A stretch of DNA of 64,000 nucleotides. Source: Spongiibacter sp. IMCC21906 (lineage in GTDB: Bacteria > Pseudomonadota > Gammaproteobacteria > Pseudomonadales > Spongiibacteraceae). The position numbers and the translations under genes were made by a program. The stretch is from contig NZ_CP011477.1 of NCBI RefSeq assembly GCF_001010805.1, positions 3,094,501 to 3,158,500 on the forward strand, given 5' to 3'. The notes under the pieces are model-generated. The model was not told the DNA's origin. It saw nothing but the letters and a program-made list of their open reading frames with translations, and searched no databases. Below, piece by piece: positions 43,792-54,392 of this stretch; the first letter of the stretch is position 1, and the number at the start of each line of letters is the position of its first letter.

Positions 43792-45181
43792 TGGCCTGCT
43801 CAAATGGTTGATGATCCCGCTGGTGTGCCTGCTGGTCTTTGTCGGCCTGCGGCTGTCGTCCGACCAACAGCCGTCGCCAGCAACCGCGGATCGGCCCGGT
43901 AACCAGCTGACCCCCGAGGAAATGCAGGCCCTTGGCATCGAGGGGGACACCCCGCGGGACACCGTCGCCACACTGGTGGCTCAGGTCAAACAGCTGCGCG
44001 GTGAGCTGCAAACCGCGCTGAATGACAACGAGCGCCAGGCCGAGGAAAACCGCCGCCTGCGCCAACGGGAAAGCACCATTGATCAACGGGTTCAGAGGGC
44101 GCTGGCGGAGGAGCGAAGCCGCTTTCAGCAAACCCGCAATGAAGTTGCCTCCGACACTCGGCAAACCCGAAGCCTGCTCAACGACCTTGAGCGTCGGCTC
44201 GACGATTTGGGCGGTGCGGAGCTGCCGGTCGGGTTGGGGCTGGAGGGTGGCGATATACCGGCAGTGGGCGGTATTCGCTGGATTGAACCGGACGATAAAC
44301 CACCCTCGGAGAGCGCGGAAGAAACCACCGGAGGCAACCGCCTGGGCATCACCAGCCCCTTCGCCTCGGCACCATCGGCTTCAAGGACAGCGTCTGGGCC
44401 AACCGATACGGAATCAAAAACGCCGGTTATCAATGTTGCCGAACCTGTCTATACCGTACCCGCCAACGCCACCTTGATGGGATCGATTTCGATGACCGCG
44501 TTGATCGGTCGCATTCCCATCGACGGTACGGTCAACGACCCCTACCCTTTCAAAGTCCTGATCGGCCCGGACAACCTGACCGCCAACGGTATTGATCTGC
44601 CGGAGGTGACCGGCGCAGTGGTCAGTGGTACTGCCTCGGGGGACTGGACTCTCTCCTGCGTGCGCGGCCAGATTCAGTCCATTACCTTTGTCTTCCAGGA
44701 CGGCTCCATCCGTACCGTCCCGGAGATCACGACGGATGAGAACCGCACGGCAGGCAATCGCAATACCCTGGGCTGGATCAGCGATCCCTACGGGATTCCT
44801 TGCGTCAGTGGTGACCGGCGCAGTAATGCCCAGCAATACCTGAGCTCCCGCGCGTTGATCACCGCTGCGGGCGCTGGGGCCGCCTCGTTTATCGACTCGG
44901 ACAGCGGCAATGTCGCCTACGTCAGCAACAGCAACGGGACGCTGGGCACGGTCGGCATCTCGGGGGATGAAGCCATGGGCCGTATTCTTGCCGGCGGGGT
45001 GCAGGATATGTCCGCCTGGGTCAACAAGCTGTATGGCGAAGCTTTTGCCGCGGTCTATGTCCCGCCCGGTGCCGATGTCGCTGTGCATATTGAAAAACCC
45101 CTTGAGATCGACTTCGACCCCAACGGTCGCCGTGTCAACCATCGCCTGGGAGGTGCCGACCATGTGTCACCGCTGGACTAA
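43781..45181 (+). CDS. TIGR03752 family ICE protein (VirB10/TraB-like)
   Basis: A 466-residue protein; the ATG at 43781 overlaps the end of the previous gene. One membrane helix near 8-26 is followed by a coiled coil (about 75-145, rich in Q, E and R) and a C-terminal beta domain with VPANATLMGSISMTALIGRIP and YPFKVLIGPDNLTANGIDLPEV. Arrangement and length match TIGR03752, the VirB10/TraB counterpart spanning both membranes. Confidence 0.92.
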   Translation: MRSNGLLKWLMIPLVCLLVFVGLRLSSDQQPSPATADRPGNQLTPEEMQALGIEGDTPRDTVATLVAQVKQLRGELQTALNDNERQAEENRRLRQRESTIDQRVQRALAEERSRFQQTRNEVASDTRQTRSLLNDLERRLDDLGGAELPVGLGLEGGDIPAVGGIRWIEPDDKPPSESAEETTGGNRLGITSPFASAPSASRTASGPTDTESKTPVINVAEPVYTVPANATLMGSISMTALIGRIPIDGTVNDPYPFKVLIGPDNLTANGIDLPEVTGAVVSGTASGDWTLSCVRGQIQSITFVFQDGSIRTVPEITTDENRTAGNRNTLGWISDPYGIPCVSGDRRSNAQQYLSSRALITAAGAGAASFIDSDSGNVAYVSNSNGTLGTVGISGDEAMGRILAGGVQDMSAWVNKLYGEAFAAVYVPPGADVAVHIEKPLEIDFDPNGRRVNHRLGGADHVSPLD

Positions 45182-45593
45182 CACTGCCATCTGCCTGGTC
45201 GCCACCGCGCTCCTGGCCGGCTGTGCCACCCACAAGGAAGCGCTGCTGCCGCACAACGGCGAATCCATGTTGGACATCTGGCAGCGGGGAACCGGTGGCA
45301 GCCCTGGCCAAAGCCAATTAACGCAGCAACTGCTGGAAGCCCGGCTGGTGTTGCGCCGGCCGTTGAGGGGCACAGAACTGGAAAATCCATCGGTGCATGC
45401 GCTCTATACCCGCACCGCGGAGAACGAGATCAAAAGCCAGTTTCACCGCCTCCCCAATCCCGACCTGGTGATGTATGTCTTTCCCCACCTGGCCGGTTCG
45501 GAGCCGGTACCTGTGCCCGGCTACAGCACGGTCTTCCCGTTTTACCGGCAGGTGCAGTACGCCCTACCGGGAGAACGGGTAGAGGATTACTGA
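45162..45593 (+). CDS. TIGR03751 family conjugal transfer lipoprotein
   Basis: A 143-residue lipoprotein; the ATG at 45162 lies inside the end of the preceding gene. The lipobox LLAGC is at about 17-21. The mature part includes MLDIWQRGTGGSPGQSQLTQ and FHRLPNPDLVMYVFPHLAG, as in TIGR03751, a VirB7/TraV-like outer-membrane lipoprotein. Its TGA overlaps the next ATG by one base. Confidence 0.9.
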   Translation: MCHRWTNTAICLVATALLAGCATHKEALLPHNGESMLDIWQRGTGGSPGQSQLTQQLLEARLVLRRPLRGTELENPSVHALYTRTAENEIKSQFHRLPNPDLVMYVFPHLAGSEPVPVPGYSTVFPFYRQVQYALPGERVEDY

Positions 45594-48475
45594 TGGACTG
45601 GCGGTTACCCTGGCAACAGAGGGCGGCACCCGCCGAAGCTGGCCATTCCGGGAGCGATGCCTGGCAGCGTCATGTGGGCCGCCTGGCCGCTGCGGGAATA
45701 CCCGAACCCGGTACCGGCGAGGCGGCAACAGATCGCACAGCCACCCGAGCCGACGAAGCCACCCTGTACCACGTCAACCCCTCCTTTGCCGATCTCCTGC
45801 CCTGGGCGGAATACCTGCCCGATGCCCGCTGTATGCTGCTGGAGGACGGACGGTCCGTGGCGGCATTCTACGAACTCACCCCCATCGGTACCGAAGGACG
45901 GGATAACGCCTGGTTGTGGCAGGCCCGTGACGCCTTGGAAAATGCCCTGCAAGACAGTTTCGACGAACTCGACGACAACCCCTGGGTGGTGCAACTGTAC
46001 GCCCAGGACGAAACCCACTGGGATCGCTACCTGACGTCACTGCGGCGTTATTTCCACCCCCGCGCGCAGGGCACCGCGTTCAGCGATTTCTATCTCCGTT
46101 TTTTCACCCACCACTTGGAAGCCATCGCCAAGCCCGGCGGACTGTTTACCGATGAGACCGTGACCCGGTTGCCCTGGCGCGGCCAGACCCGTCGGGTTCG
46201 GCTGGTGGTCTACCGGCGCGCCGGCGCCGCCCGGCGGACACTGTCACCGGAACAGGCCCTGACGATCACCTGCAACCGGCTGGAGGGAGGCCTGCACAAT
46301 GCCGGGGTTCGTGCGCACCGCCAGTCCGCCGCCGACATCCACGATTGGCTACTGCGCTGGTTCAACCCGCAACCGGATTTTTTGGGGGACTCCCTCGCCG
46401 ACCGCGAGCGTTTTTACCAGCTCGCGGGCTATCCCGAAGAGGGAGAGAGCGATGAGATCGAATTGGCCAGTGGTCGGGATTTCGCACAACGACTGTTCTT
46501 CGAACAACCCCGATCGGATATCGACAACGGTTTGTGGTGGTTCAACAGGATGCCCCACCGGGTCGTTACCCTGGATCGCTTGCGTATGCCCCCCGCAACG
46601 GGTCATCTAACCGGGGAGACCCGCAAAGGCGGCGATGCGATCAATGCGCTGTTCGACCAGATGCCGGAGGACACCATCCTCTGCCTGACCCTGGTGGCCA
46701 CACCGCAAGACAGCCTGGAATCCCGCCTCAATCATCTGGGCCGCAAGGCCGTGGGCGATACCCTGTCTTCGGAGCATACCCGGCAGGATGTGCAGCAGGC
46801 GCGGACCATTATTGGCCGGGCCCACAAACTCTACCAGGGGGCGATGGCTTTCTATCTCCGCGGACGGGACCAAGCCGAACTCGAGGCCCGTGGAGTGCAG
46901 CTCAACAACGTCATGCTCAATGCGGGACTGCAGCCGGTGCGGGAGGAGGACGAGGTCGCCCCCCTCAACAGTTATCTGCGCTGGCTGCCCGCGGTGTTCA
47001 ACCCCGCCCAGGACAAACGCCAGTGGTATACCCAACTGATGTTTGCCCAGCACGCCGCCAATCTGGTGCCGCTCTGGGGCCGCGGCCAGGGTACCGGCCA
47101 CCCCGGCATCACTTTCTTCAATCGCGGCGGCGAAACCGTCACCTTCGACCCACTGAACCGGCTGGATCGACAGATGAACGCCCACCTGTTTCTTTTCGGC
47201 CCCACCGGTTCGGGTAAAAGTGCGACGCTGAACAATATCCTGAACCAGGTGACCGCCATTTACCGGCCACGGCTGTTTATCGTCGAGGCCGGCAATTCCT
47301 TCGGACTGTTTGGCGACTTCGCCCAACGCCTGGGACTTTCCGTCCACCGGGTCAAACTCGCGCCCGGCGCCGGCGTGAGTCTGGCGCCCTTTGTAGATGC
47401 CAAGCGCCTGGTCGACACGCCCAGCCAGGTCTGGACCCTGGACGCGGATGCCATTGACGACAACCGGAACACCGATAACGACCAGGGTGATGAACAGCGG
47501 GATGTACTGGGCGAATTGGAAATCACCGCCCGGCTGATGATTACCGGGGGCGAGGACAAGGAGGAGGCGCGAATGACCCGCGCCGACCGCAGCCTGATCC
47601 GCCAGTGCATTCTGGATGCCGCCCACCGTTGCGCCACTGATGGGCGACCCGTGCTGACGGAGGATGTACGCGATGCCCTGCGGGAACGCAGCCGGGGCAC
47701 CGCATTACCCGAAATCCGGCAGGCTCGCTTACTGGAAATGGCCGACGCGCTGGAACTGTTTTGCCAGGGCATCGATGGCCAGATGTTCAACCGCCCCGGC
47801 ACCCCCTGGCCCGAGGCGGACATCACCATTGTGGATCTGGCCACCTTCGCCCGCGAAGGCTACAACGCCCAGCTCTCCATCGCCTATATCTCACTAATCA
47901 ATACCGTCAACAACATCGCCGAGCGGGATCAGTTTCTGGGGCGTCCCATCATCAACGTGACCGACGAAGGCCATATCATTACCAAGAACCCGCTCCTCGC
48001 ACCCTATGTGGTAAAGATCACCAAGATGTGGCGGAAGCTGGGCGCCTGGTTCTGGCTGGCGACCCAAAATCTGGACGACCTGCCGAAAGAAGCCGAAACC
48101 ATGCTCAACATGATCGAGTGGTGGATCTGCCTGTCGATGCCCCCGGACGAGGTCGAGAAAATCGCCCGCTTCCGCGAACTCACCCCCTCCCAGAAAGCGC
48201 TGATGCTGTCCGCCCGCAAGGAAGCTGGCAAGTTTTCGGAAGGCGTGATCCTGTCCAAATCCATGGAGCTCCTGTTTCGGGCGGTGCCACCCAGCCTGTA
48301 CCTGGCCATGGCCATGGCGATGACCGAACCGGAGGAGAAGGCCGAACGCTACCAACTGATGCAGGCACACGGCATCAGTGAACTGGACGCCGCCCTGCGG
48401 GTGGCGAAAAAAATTGACGAGGCTCGGGGCATCGCCCCATTGCCCCTGGATGACCTGACACCGAATGCCGGCTGA
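45593..48475 (+). CDS. VirB4/TraC-like conjugation ATPase (TIGR03744, PFL_4706)
   Basis: A 960-residue ATPase powering pilus assembly and transfer. Walker A is FGPTGSGKSATLNNIL (about 535-550), Walker B is in IINVTDEGHIITK near 783-795, with WLATQNLDDLP and the conserved WWICLSMPPDEVEKIARF further on. Length is normal for TIGR03744. Its last codon lies inside the first hairpin of leader-RNA copy C. It is the last transfer gene in the window; the usual TIGR03756/57/55 and TraG genes do not follow. Confidence 0.94.
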   Translation: MDWRLPWQQRAAPAEAGHSGSDAWQRHVGRLAAAGIPEPGTGEAATDRTATRADEATLYHVNPSFADLLPWAEYLPDARCMLLEDGRSVAAFYELTPIGTEGRDNAWLWQARDALENALQDSFDELDDNPWVVQLYAQDETHWDRYLTSLRRYFHPRAQGTAFSDFYLRFFTHHLEAIAKPGGLFTDETVTRLPWRGQTRRVRLVVYRRAGAARRTLSPEQALTITCNRLEGGLHNAGVRAHRQSAADIHDWLLRWFNPQPDFLGDSLADRERFYQLAGYPEEGESDEIELASGRDFAQRLFFEQPRSDIDNGLWWFNRMPHRVVTLDRLRMPPATGHLTGETRKGGDAINALFDQMPEDTILCLTLVATPQDSLESRLNHLGRKAVGDTLSSEHTRQDVQQARTIIGRAHKLYQGAMAFYLRGRDQAELEARGVQLNNVMLNAGLQPVREEDEVAPLNSYLRWLPAVFNPAQDKRQWYTQLMFAQHAANLVPLWGRGQGTGHPGITFFNRGGETVTFDPLNRLDRQMNAHLFLFGPTGSGKSATLNNILNQVTAIYRPRLFIVEAGNSFGLFGDFAQRLGLSVHRVKLAPGAGVSLAPFVDAKRLVDTPSQVWTLDADAIDDNRNTDNDQGDEQRDVLGELEITARLMITGGEDKEEARMTRADRSLIRQCILDAAHRCATDGRPVLTEDVRDALRERSRGTALPEIRQARLLEMADALELFCQGIDGQMFNRPGTPWPEADITIVDLATFAREGYNAQLSIAYISLINTVNNIAERDQFLGRPIINVTDEGHIITKNPLLAPYVVKITKMWRKLGAWFWLATQNLDDLPKEAETMLNMIEWWICLSMPPDEVEKIARFRELTPSQKALMLSARKEAGKFSEGVILSKSMELLFRAVPPSLYLAMAMAMTEPEEKAERYQLMQAHGISELDAALRVAKKIDEARGIAPLPLDDLTPNAG

Positions 48476-48538
48476 CTCTGGTCAGCGACATGCCAAACAG
48501 CCGCGATCTGCAAGGCTGTGATGCGGACACACCGCATT
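48471..48538 (+). ncRNA. structured leader RNA, copy C (before radC-like gene)
   Basis: Hairpins: GCTGAC/GTCAGC (48471-48486), ACAGCC/GGCTGT (48497-48519) and GATGCGG/CCGCATT (48520-48538). Compared with copies A and B, two base pairs of the middle stem are swapped (G-C to A-T, T-A to C-G) and pairing is kept. CAGCGACATGCC is identical in all copies. The stop codon of the VirB4-like gene lies in the first stem. It stands 135 bases before the radC-like gene. Confidence 0.8.
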
Positions 48539-48621
48539 GATCAACCCCGCTCGCACCGCATCCGATCCAGCGAGCGACTACTGCTCAAGCGGTAGTGGAT
48601 GCCATTGATCCCATGTCCCGG

Positions 48622-48660
48622 AGGGCCCAGCCCTTTGGGAGGGAACCCTCCATCACTTTT
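48622..48660 (+). promoter_or_regulatory. paired hairpins before the radC-like gene
   Basis: AGGG (48622-48625) pairs with CCCT (48631-48634). GGAGG (48638-48642) pairs with CCTCC (48647-48651) over GAAC, followed by ATCACTTTTCC and the ribosome site CGGAGG. This follows the same plan as the hairpin pairs at 34, 8802 and 10731. Confidence 0.5.
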
Positions 48661-48672
48661 CCGGAGGTTCCC

Positions 48673-49179
48673 ATGACCACATCCTTAGCAATCACTGATC
48701 CCATTGACGCAACACCCCATTGTTTATCCGACACCCGTCGGCGGGAAGAGCGCATCATTGAGCAAGCCATTGCCCTACTGGAACAACGCCTGTTCCAACG
48801 GGAGACCGCACTGCAGAATCCCAACGCGGTGCGGGAGTACCTGCGCCTTAAACTGGCCGGCAAGCCCCACGAGGTCTTTGCCGCCATCTTCCTCGACACG
48901 CAACATCGGGTGATCGCCTTTGAATGCCTGTTCACCGGCACCCTCGACGGGGCTTCCGTGTATCCTCGCGAGGTACTCAAGCGCACACTTCTGTTGAACG
49001 CCGGTGCGTTGATCCTGGCCCACAATCATCCGTCGGGAGTCTGCGAGCCCAGCAGTGCCGACAGAGCCATCACCACACGACTGAAGGAAGCCCTGGCTTA
49101 CATTGATGTGCGGGTGCTGGATCATTTTATCATTGGTGACGGTGTGCCCTTCTCGTTTGCCGAGTCGGGTTTGCTTTGA
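48673..49179 (+). CDS. RadC/JAB-domain protein
   Basis: A 168-residue short RadC-type protein; the ATG at 48673 follows CGGAGG. The JAB/MPN metalloprotease-like domain fills most of it: catalytic-type glutamate in [10 protein letters not shown] (near 82-91), and [14 protein letters not shown] (near 115-128) with the two histidines and serine, then LDHFIIGDG. It lacks the N-terminal helix-hairpin-helix of full RadC. Such short forms are common in ICEs and phages; function is unsettled. Leader copy C and hairpins precede it. Confidence 0.93.
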   Translation: MTTSLAITDPIDATPHCLSDTRRREERIIEQAIALLEQRLFQRETALQNPNAVREYLRLKLAGKPHEVFAAIFLDTQHRVIAFECLFTGTLDGASVYPREVLKRTLLLNAGALILAHNHPSGVCEPSSADRAITTRLKEALAYIDVRVLDHFIIGDGVPFSFAESGLL

Positions 49180-49590
49180 CATCGACTATTCAATACTCGT
49201 TGATTAATCCAACGTCTACCATTCTCGGAACCGGGGCAACCTGTTATTCAAGTTGCCCAGGTATAGAATGTCCGGTTGCGTATGGACTACGAAATCACCA
49301 GACGCCAAGGTTGCCCATCAATTACAGTAACAGCCTTATCGATTATTTGAGAATACGCGGTTTTTCTCATTACTTCCTGAATGATTCATCTACCTGAGCC
49401 GAAAACCACCGGATCAGAAAAACGACCCGCATTAAGGAACGCTTAACTTCGCTCGCAACTTCCAATCAGCGAAAAGATACCCAATCTCCAAAGCTCATTA
49501 CATCCTGATACTACGCAGACCATCTCAAGCGCTTTCATTGCGCACCAATGATACTATCGTGCCCTCGAAAAACAGCAGGAACAGCTTTAA
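49180..49590. other. non-coding gap at the start of the metal cargo
   Basis: 411 bases without a supported gene. A hairpin GGGCAAC (49234-49240) / GTTGCCC (49252-49258) with an 11-base loop lies here, without a T-run. Sequence is more AT-rich than both flanks. The last 20 bases contain the AGGAA ribosome site of the transporter gene. It is probably the junction between the transfer module and cargo. Confidence 0.4.
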
Positions 49591-50547
49591 ATGCGCGAAC
49601 AACTGGAGCGATATCAGGTCTGGATTTATCTGGTTGCCATCCTGGCCGGCATGGCCATCGGCTGGGTATCACCAAAACAGACCCGTCATTGGGAGATGTT
49701 GTTTTGGCCAGCCCTGGGTGTTCTTCTGTATACCACTTTCACTCAGGTACCACTGATACATCTCAGGTCGGCATTTCGTGATCGCCGCTTTCTGGCCGCT
49801 TTGCTGACGGGCAATTTTATTCTGATACCGGTGCTCGTTGGTCTTCTGTTGTGGCTGTTACCGGATGATCCCGCTATTCGTCTCGGCGTGCTGCTGGTAC
49901 TGCTGGTGCCCTGTACGGACTGGTTTATCAGTTTTACCCATCTTGGCGGCGGGGACGGGGCCCGGGCCATCGCGGCCGCACCTATTCTTTTGCTGGTCCA
50001 GCTCATTTTGCTACCCATTTATATCTGGCTCTTCATGGGCAATATCGCCATTGAGCTGGCGGTTGGCAGCCACTTGCTGCCAGCCTTCTTCGGATTGATT
50101 GTCACCCCGCTGATCCTGGCCTGGTTAACCGAACGGTTGACGGAAAAACACCCGCGCGCGCAAACACTGGTGGACTGGCTTGGGTGGCTGCCCGTGCCGT
50201 TGCTGGCATTGGTGGTGTTTCTAATTGCCGGCTCCCAGGTCAGCCTGGTGATCGACAATGGCGCCCTGCTGTGGTCGGCGCTTGTGGTTTTTGTACTTTA
50301 TCTGGTTGCCGCCGCTACCATCGGCAAGGGGCTCAGTGAGCTATTCGGGTTCACGCCCACTATCGGCCGCACCCTCACCTTCAGCCTCGGTACCCGCAAC
50401 TCCTTCGTCATGCTGCCGCTGGCGCTGTCACTGCCGGAGCCCTGGCGTGCCGCCATCGTTGTCATCGTCTTCCAATCCCTGGTCGAGTTGTTTGGCATGG
50501 TGGCGTATCTGCGTTGGCTGCCGCGCCTGATCAGGAATGCCGACTGA
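49591..50547 (+). CDS. ACR3/bile-acid-symporter-like arsenic transporter
   Basis: A 318-residue inner-membrane protein with about ten hydrophobic helices. Belonging to the bile acid:sodium symporter / ACR3 superfamily is suggested by WEMLFWPALGVLLYTTFTQVPL, LVPCTDWFISFTHLGGGD and the late FSLGTRNSFVMLPLALSLP helix. Members annotated as arsenic resistance proteins export arsenite, but the ACR3 cysteine and substrate cannot be confirmed here and no arsR or arsC adjoins. It is convergent with merA. Confidence 0.75.
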   Translation: MREQLERYQVWIYLVAILAGMAIGWVSPKQTRHWEMLFWPALGVLLYTTFTQVPLIHLRSAFRDRRFLAALLTGNFILIPVLVGLLLWLLPDDPAIRLGVLLVLLVPCTDWFISFTHLGGGDGARAIAAAPILLLVQLILLPIYIWLFMGNIAIELAVGSHLLPAFFGLIVTPLILAWLTERLTEKHPRAQTLVDWLGWLPVPLLALVVFLIAGSQVSLVIDNGALLWSALVVFVLYLVAAATIGKGLSELFGFTPTIGRTLTFSLGTRNSFVMLPLALSLPEPWRAAIVVIVFQSLVELFGMVAYLRWLPRLIRNAD

Positions 50548-50562
50548 GCCGGGAACGCAGCC

Positions 50563-52002
<1,440 letters not shown>

Positions 52003-52005
52003 TCA

Positions 52006-52302
52006 TTACTTCTGATCTGCCGAGCTTTGTTTGAGGATAGAGGGATAACCGGCATTGGCCGTGGCCTCCGTCAACTCTGTAACGGAGGTTTGCGTGTCCT
52101 CGAAGGTGACCCTGGCTTCGCGCCGCGCGAAGCTGACATTGACATCCCTGACACCATCAATCCGCTTGAGCGCAGTCTTGACGGTGATCGGACAGGCGGC
52201 GCAGGTCATACCGGGCACATCCAGCGTGACGGTCTGCTCCGCGCCCCAGAGGGGCAGACTGAACAGGGCAAACAGTGAACTTACAAGCAAGAACTTTTTC
52301 AT
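52006..52302 (-). CDS. merP: periplasmic mercury-binding protein MerP
   Basis: A 98-residue protein; the start at 52302 gives a standard signal peptide (MKKFLLVSSLFALFSLPLWGAE), while the longer frame would begin inside merT. The mature heavy-metal-associated domain has the GMTCAACP motif (about 33-40), binding Hg(II) with two cysteines. It lies ten bases after merT. Confidence 0.95.
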   Translation of the reverse strand: MKKFLLVSSLFALFSLPLWGAEQTVTLDVPGMTCAACPITVKTALKRIDGVRDVNVSFARREARVTFEDTQTSVTELTEATANAGYPSILKQSSADQK

Positions 52303-52312
52303 TTCTGGTCTC

Positions 52313-52663
52313 TCAATAAAACAGGGGTAGGACATAGGGGAACACCGCGGCGATGGCGATCAGCAACGCTACGAACCAGAAGGCGGCTTTGTAAGCGCCA
52401 TGCACCCTGGGTGCAGCGCACACATCGCCGGGTTCACAAGCCCTGGCGGGCCGGTATAGCTGGCGCCAGGCAAACACCATGGCCACCAAGGCGGCCGCCA
52501 GAAACCAGGGACGGTAGGGTTCCAATGCGGTTAAATTACCGATCCAGGCGCCGGAAAACCCCAGCACCACCAACACCAACGGTCCCAGGCAACAGGCAGA
52601 GGCCAGCAAGGCTGCAACACCCCCGGCAAGCAACGAACCGCGTCCCGGTTTGGATTCAGGCAT
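52313..52663 (-). CDS. merT: mercuric transport protein MerT
   Basis: A 116-residue inner-membrane protein with three helices; the start at 52663 follows AGGAG. The cysteine pair in the first helix (LLASACCLGPLVLV) and the cytosolic pair in ACEPGDVCAAP are the MerT mercury relay residues. First gene of the merTPA operon, transcribed from the shared operator away from merR. Confidence 0.95.
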   Translation of the reverse strand: MPESKPGRGSLLAGGVAALLASACCLGPLVLVVLGFSGAWIGNLTALEPYRPWFLAAALVAMVFAWRQLYRPARACEPGDVCAAPRVHGAYKAAFWFVALLIAIAAVFPYVLPLFY

Positions 52664-52700
52664 GGGCAAATCTCCTGTTGTTTTATTCACCACTGTGGCA

Positions 52701-52731
52701 AGCTTACCTCCGTAGTTGACTACGGAGTCAA
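52701..52731 (-). promoter_or_regulatory. mer promoter and MerR operator
   Basis: A perfect dyad, CTCCGTAGT and ACTACGGAG separated by TG, occupies 52708-52727. Reading leftward, TTGACT (-35, 52726-52731) and TAAGCT (-10, 52701-52706) are 19 bases apart, the stretched spacer by which MerR activators work. It serves merTPA and overlaps the merR leader. Confidence 0.92.
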
Positions 52732-52736
52732 GCATC

Positions 52737-53165
52737 GTGTCCGGTTCTAAATCCACCTCCATGACCATCGGCAGTCTGGCCAAGGCCGCAGAGATAAACG
52801 TCGAAACCATTCGTTACTACCAACGGCTGGGGCTGATGACAGAGCCTGATAAGCCCTTAGGTGGAATCCGCCGCTACGACGAGGACGCGCTGGCACGGCT
52901 TCGATTCATCCGCAGGGCGCGATGGCTGGGATTCAGCTTGGAGGAGATCGGAGAACTGCTGAAACTCGAAGACGGCACCCATTGCGACGAGGCCAAAGCA
53001 CTGGGCGAGCGCAAGCTGGGCAACGTGCGAGACAAGATCCGCAGTCTTCAGCAAATTGAAGGCGTGCTCGACCAACTCGTCGAGGAGTGCTGTACCCAGA
53101 AGGACAGTGTCACCTGCCCGCTGATCGCATCCCTCCACGAGGGGTTTGAAACAGTTGCTCAATGA
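52737..53165 (+). CDS. merR: mercury-responsive regulator MerR
   Basis: A 142-residue MerR-family protein. The GTG at 52737 is preferred because CGGAG lies nine bases upstream, overlapping the operator; a longer frame starting at 52716 would begin inside the dyad, and an ATG at 52761 has no ribosome site. The winged helix is MTIGSLAKAAEINVETIRYYQRLGL. Mercury-binding cysteines are likely those in THCDEA, EECCTQ and VTCPLI. It is divergent from merTPA. Confidence 0.93.
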   Translation: MSGSKSTSMTIGSLAKAAEINVETIRYYQRLGLMTEPDKPLGGIRRYDEDALARLRFIRRARWLGFSLEEIGELLKLEDGTHCDEAKALGERKLGNVRDKIRSLQQIEGVLDQLVEECCTQKDSVTCPLIASLHEGFETVAQ

Positions 53166-53318
53166 TGGAGATGCCGGGCAATCGATTACCAAAACTACTG
53201 GAATGGCATGTGCCAAGTCCAAAGACAGTAAAAATGCGCTAGCCACCCAGTAAACGGAGCAAGTATATTTGCGCCTGGGCGATTCAGCTCATCAGACTCT
53301 ATGCCCGTAGCAGTTCAC

Positions 53319-54392
53319 TCAAATTCTGGGAGGAACGCTGATCCCATGGCGGTCCATCCAGAACCTGACAACCACAAGGCTCCCCAGCATCGTGACAACC
53401 AGTCCGACCAGGGTCATTGCTAACTGATAGACAATGCCGCCGACCTTGGCGGCGTGGACCGGGTAGACGAGATTATTCACCCGGACCCCCAGGGGCATTG
53501 TAAGCGCGTCCTTCGACTCGACGAGATCGCCGGTCTGCGGATCAAACCAGAGTAGCGTCCGTCCATTGGGCAGCCACTCTTCCGGCTGCTTCATTCTCAG
53601 CCCTACGAGATCACCGGTAGCCTGCGGTATCGAAATCAGGCGCAGGCTCGCGTCTGGAAACGCTTGTTGTGCCCGGGTGATAATGTTTGCCCAGTCAATG
53701 TCTGCGAAATCACTCCCGGAAACAGCTGGAGGCGCGACGGCGGCCTGCATCTCGTCAACGGAAGAAAACGGCGATAACAGCCACAGCGCCACCGGGCGCC
53801 AGGCCATCATCATGCCAGTAAGCATTACCACTATCAGTAACGGAGCAAACAGCGCGCCAAGGTTGCGATGGTGTTTGGTGAGATCCCGCCGGGAAAACGA
53901 CGTTGGCCACAGCCTCCACGAAAAGTGCCGCCGCGTTCGCCACCAAAGGAAAAGTCCACTCAAGGTAAAAAACAGGCCCAGTAAGGCCAGCAACCCACCC
54001 AGGGTTGTTCCGTTGGGCCCCAGCAAAAGATCGTGGTGTAAATCAAACAGCCACAACTCCAGTCGCTCCAGTCGGGATGCCCAGTGGGTTATGACATTGC
54101 CCAGGTTATCACTGTAAAAGCCGGTCTGCCGTCCGGTGGAAACCAGATTGACAGCAAGCTCAGGACTGGAAAACACAACATACCTGGCTTCGCCGTCGCT
54201 CTCCTGCAACGCCCGTTCCACAATTCGGGTGAGACTCTCAACTCCCGTTGCGGGAACCCCGGCTTCATCTGCCAGGGTCCAGCGCAACCACTGGTTTTTC
54301 CAAACCAGTAGTGCGCCGGAAAGCCCGAAGAGGGAGAGAGCCAGCCCGAATACAGCTCCAACCCATCGATGAAGGGTCAGCAACGTTCTCAC
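53319..54392 (-). CDS. PepSY-domain iron-regulated membrane protein
   Basis: A 357-residue inner-membrane protein of the PiuB/PepSY-TM type. Membrane helices lie near 10-32, about 130-160, about 185-205 and about 320-345, beginning LLTLHRWVGAVFGLALSLFGLSGALLVWKNQWL. PepSY-TM proteins often accompany TonB-dependent siderophore receptors and may reduce or release iron. It starts with GTG immediately after the receptor's stop codon, so the two are translationally coupled and share the Fur box. Confidence 0.87.
   Translation of the reverse strand: MRTLLTLHRWVGAVFGLALSLFGLSGALLVWKNQWLRWTLADEAGVPATGVESLTRIVERALQESDGEARYVVFSSPELAVNLVSTGRQTGFYSDNLGNVITHWASRLERLELWLFDLHHDLLLGPNGTTLGGLLALLGLFFTLSGLFLWWRTRRHFSWRLWPTSFSRRDLTKHHRNLGALFAPLLIVVMLTGMMMAWRPVALWLLSPFSSVDEMQAAVAPPAVSGSDFADIDWANIITRAQQAFPDASLRLISIPQATGDLVGLRMKQPEEWLPNGRTLLWFDPQTGDLVESKDALTMPLGVRVNNLVYPVHAAKVGGIVYQLAMTLVGLVVTMLGSLVVVRFWMDRHGISVPPRI

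Noticed and set aside
52716-52736. Longer MerR start inside the operator
   Set aside because: The TTG codon falls within the mer dyad and has no ribosome site; the GTG at 52737 is better supported.
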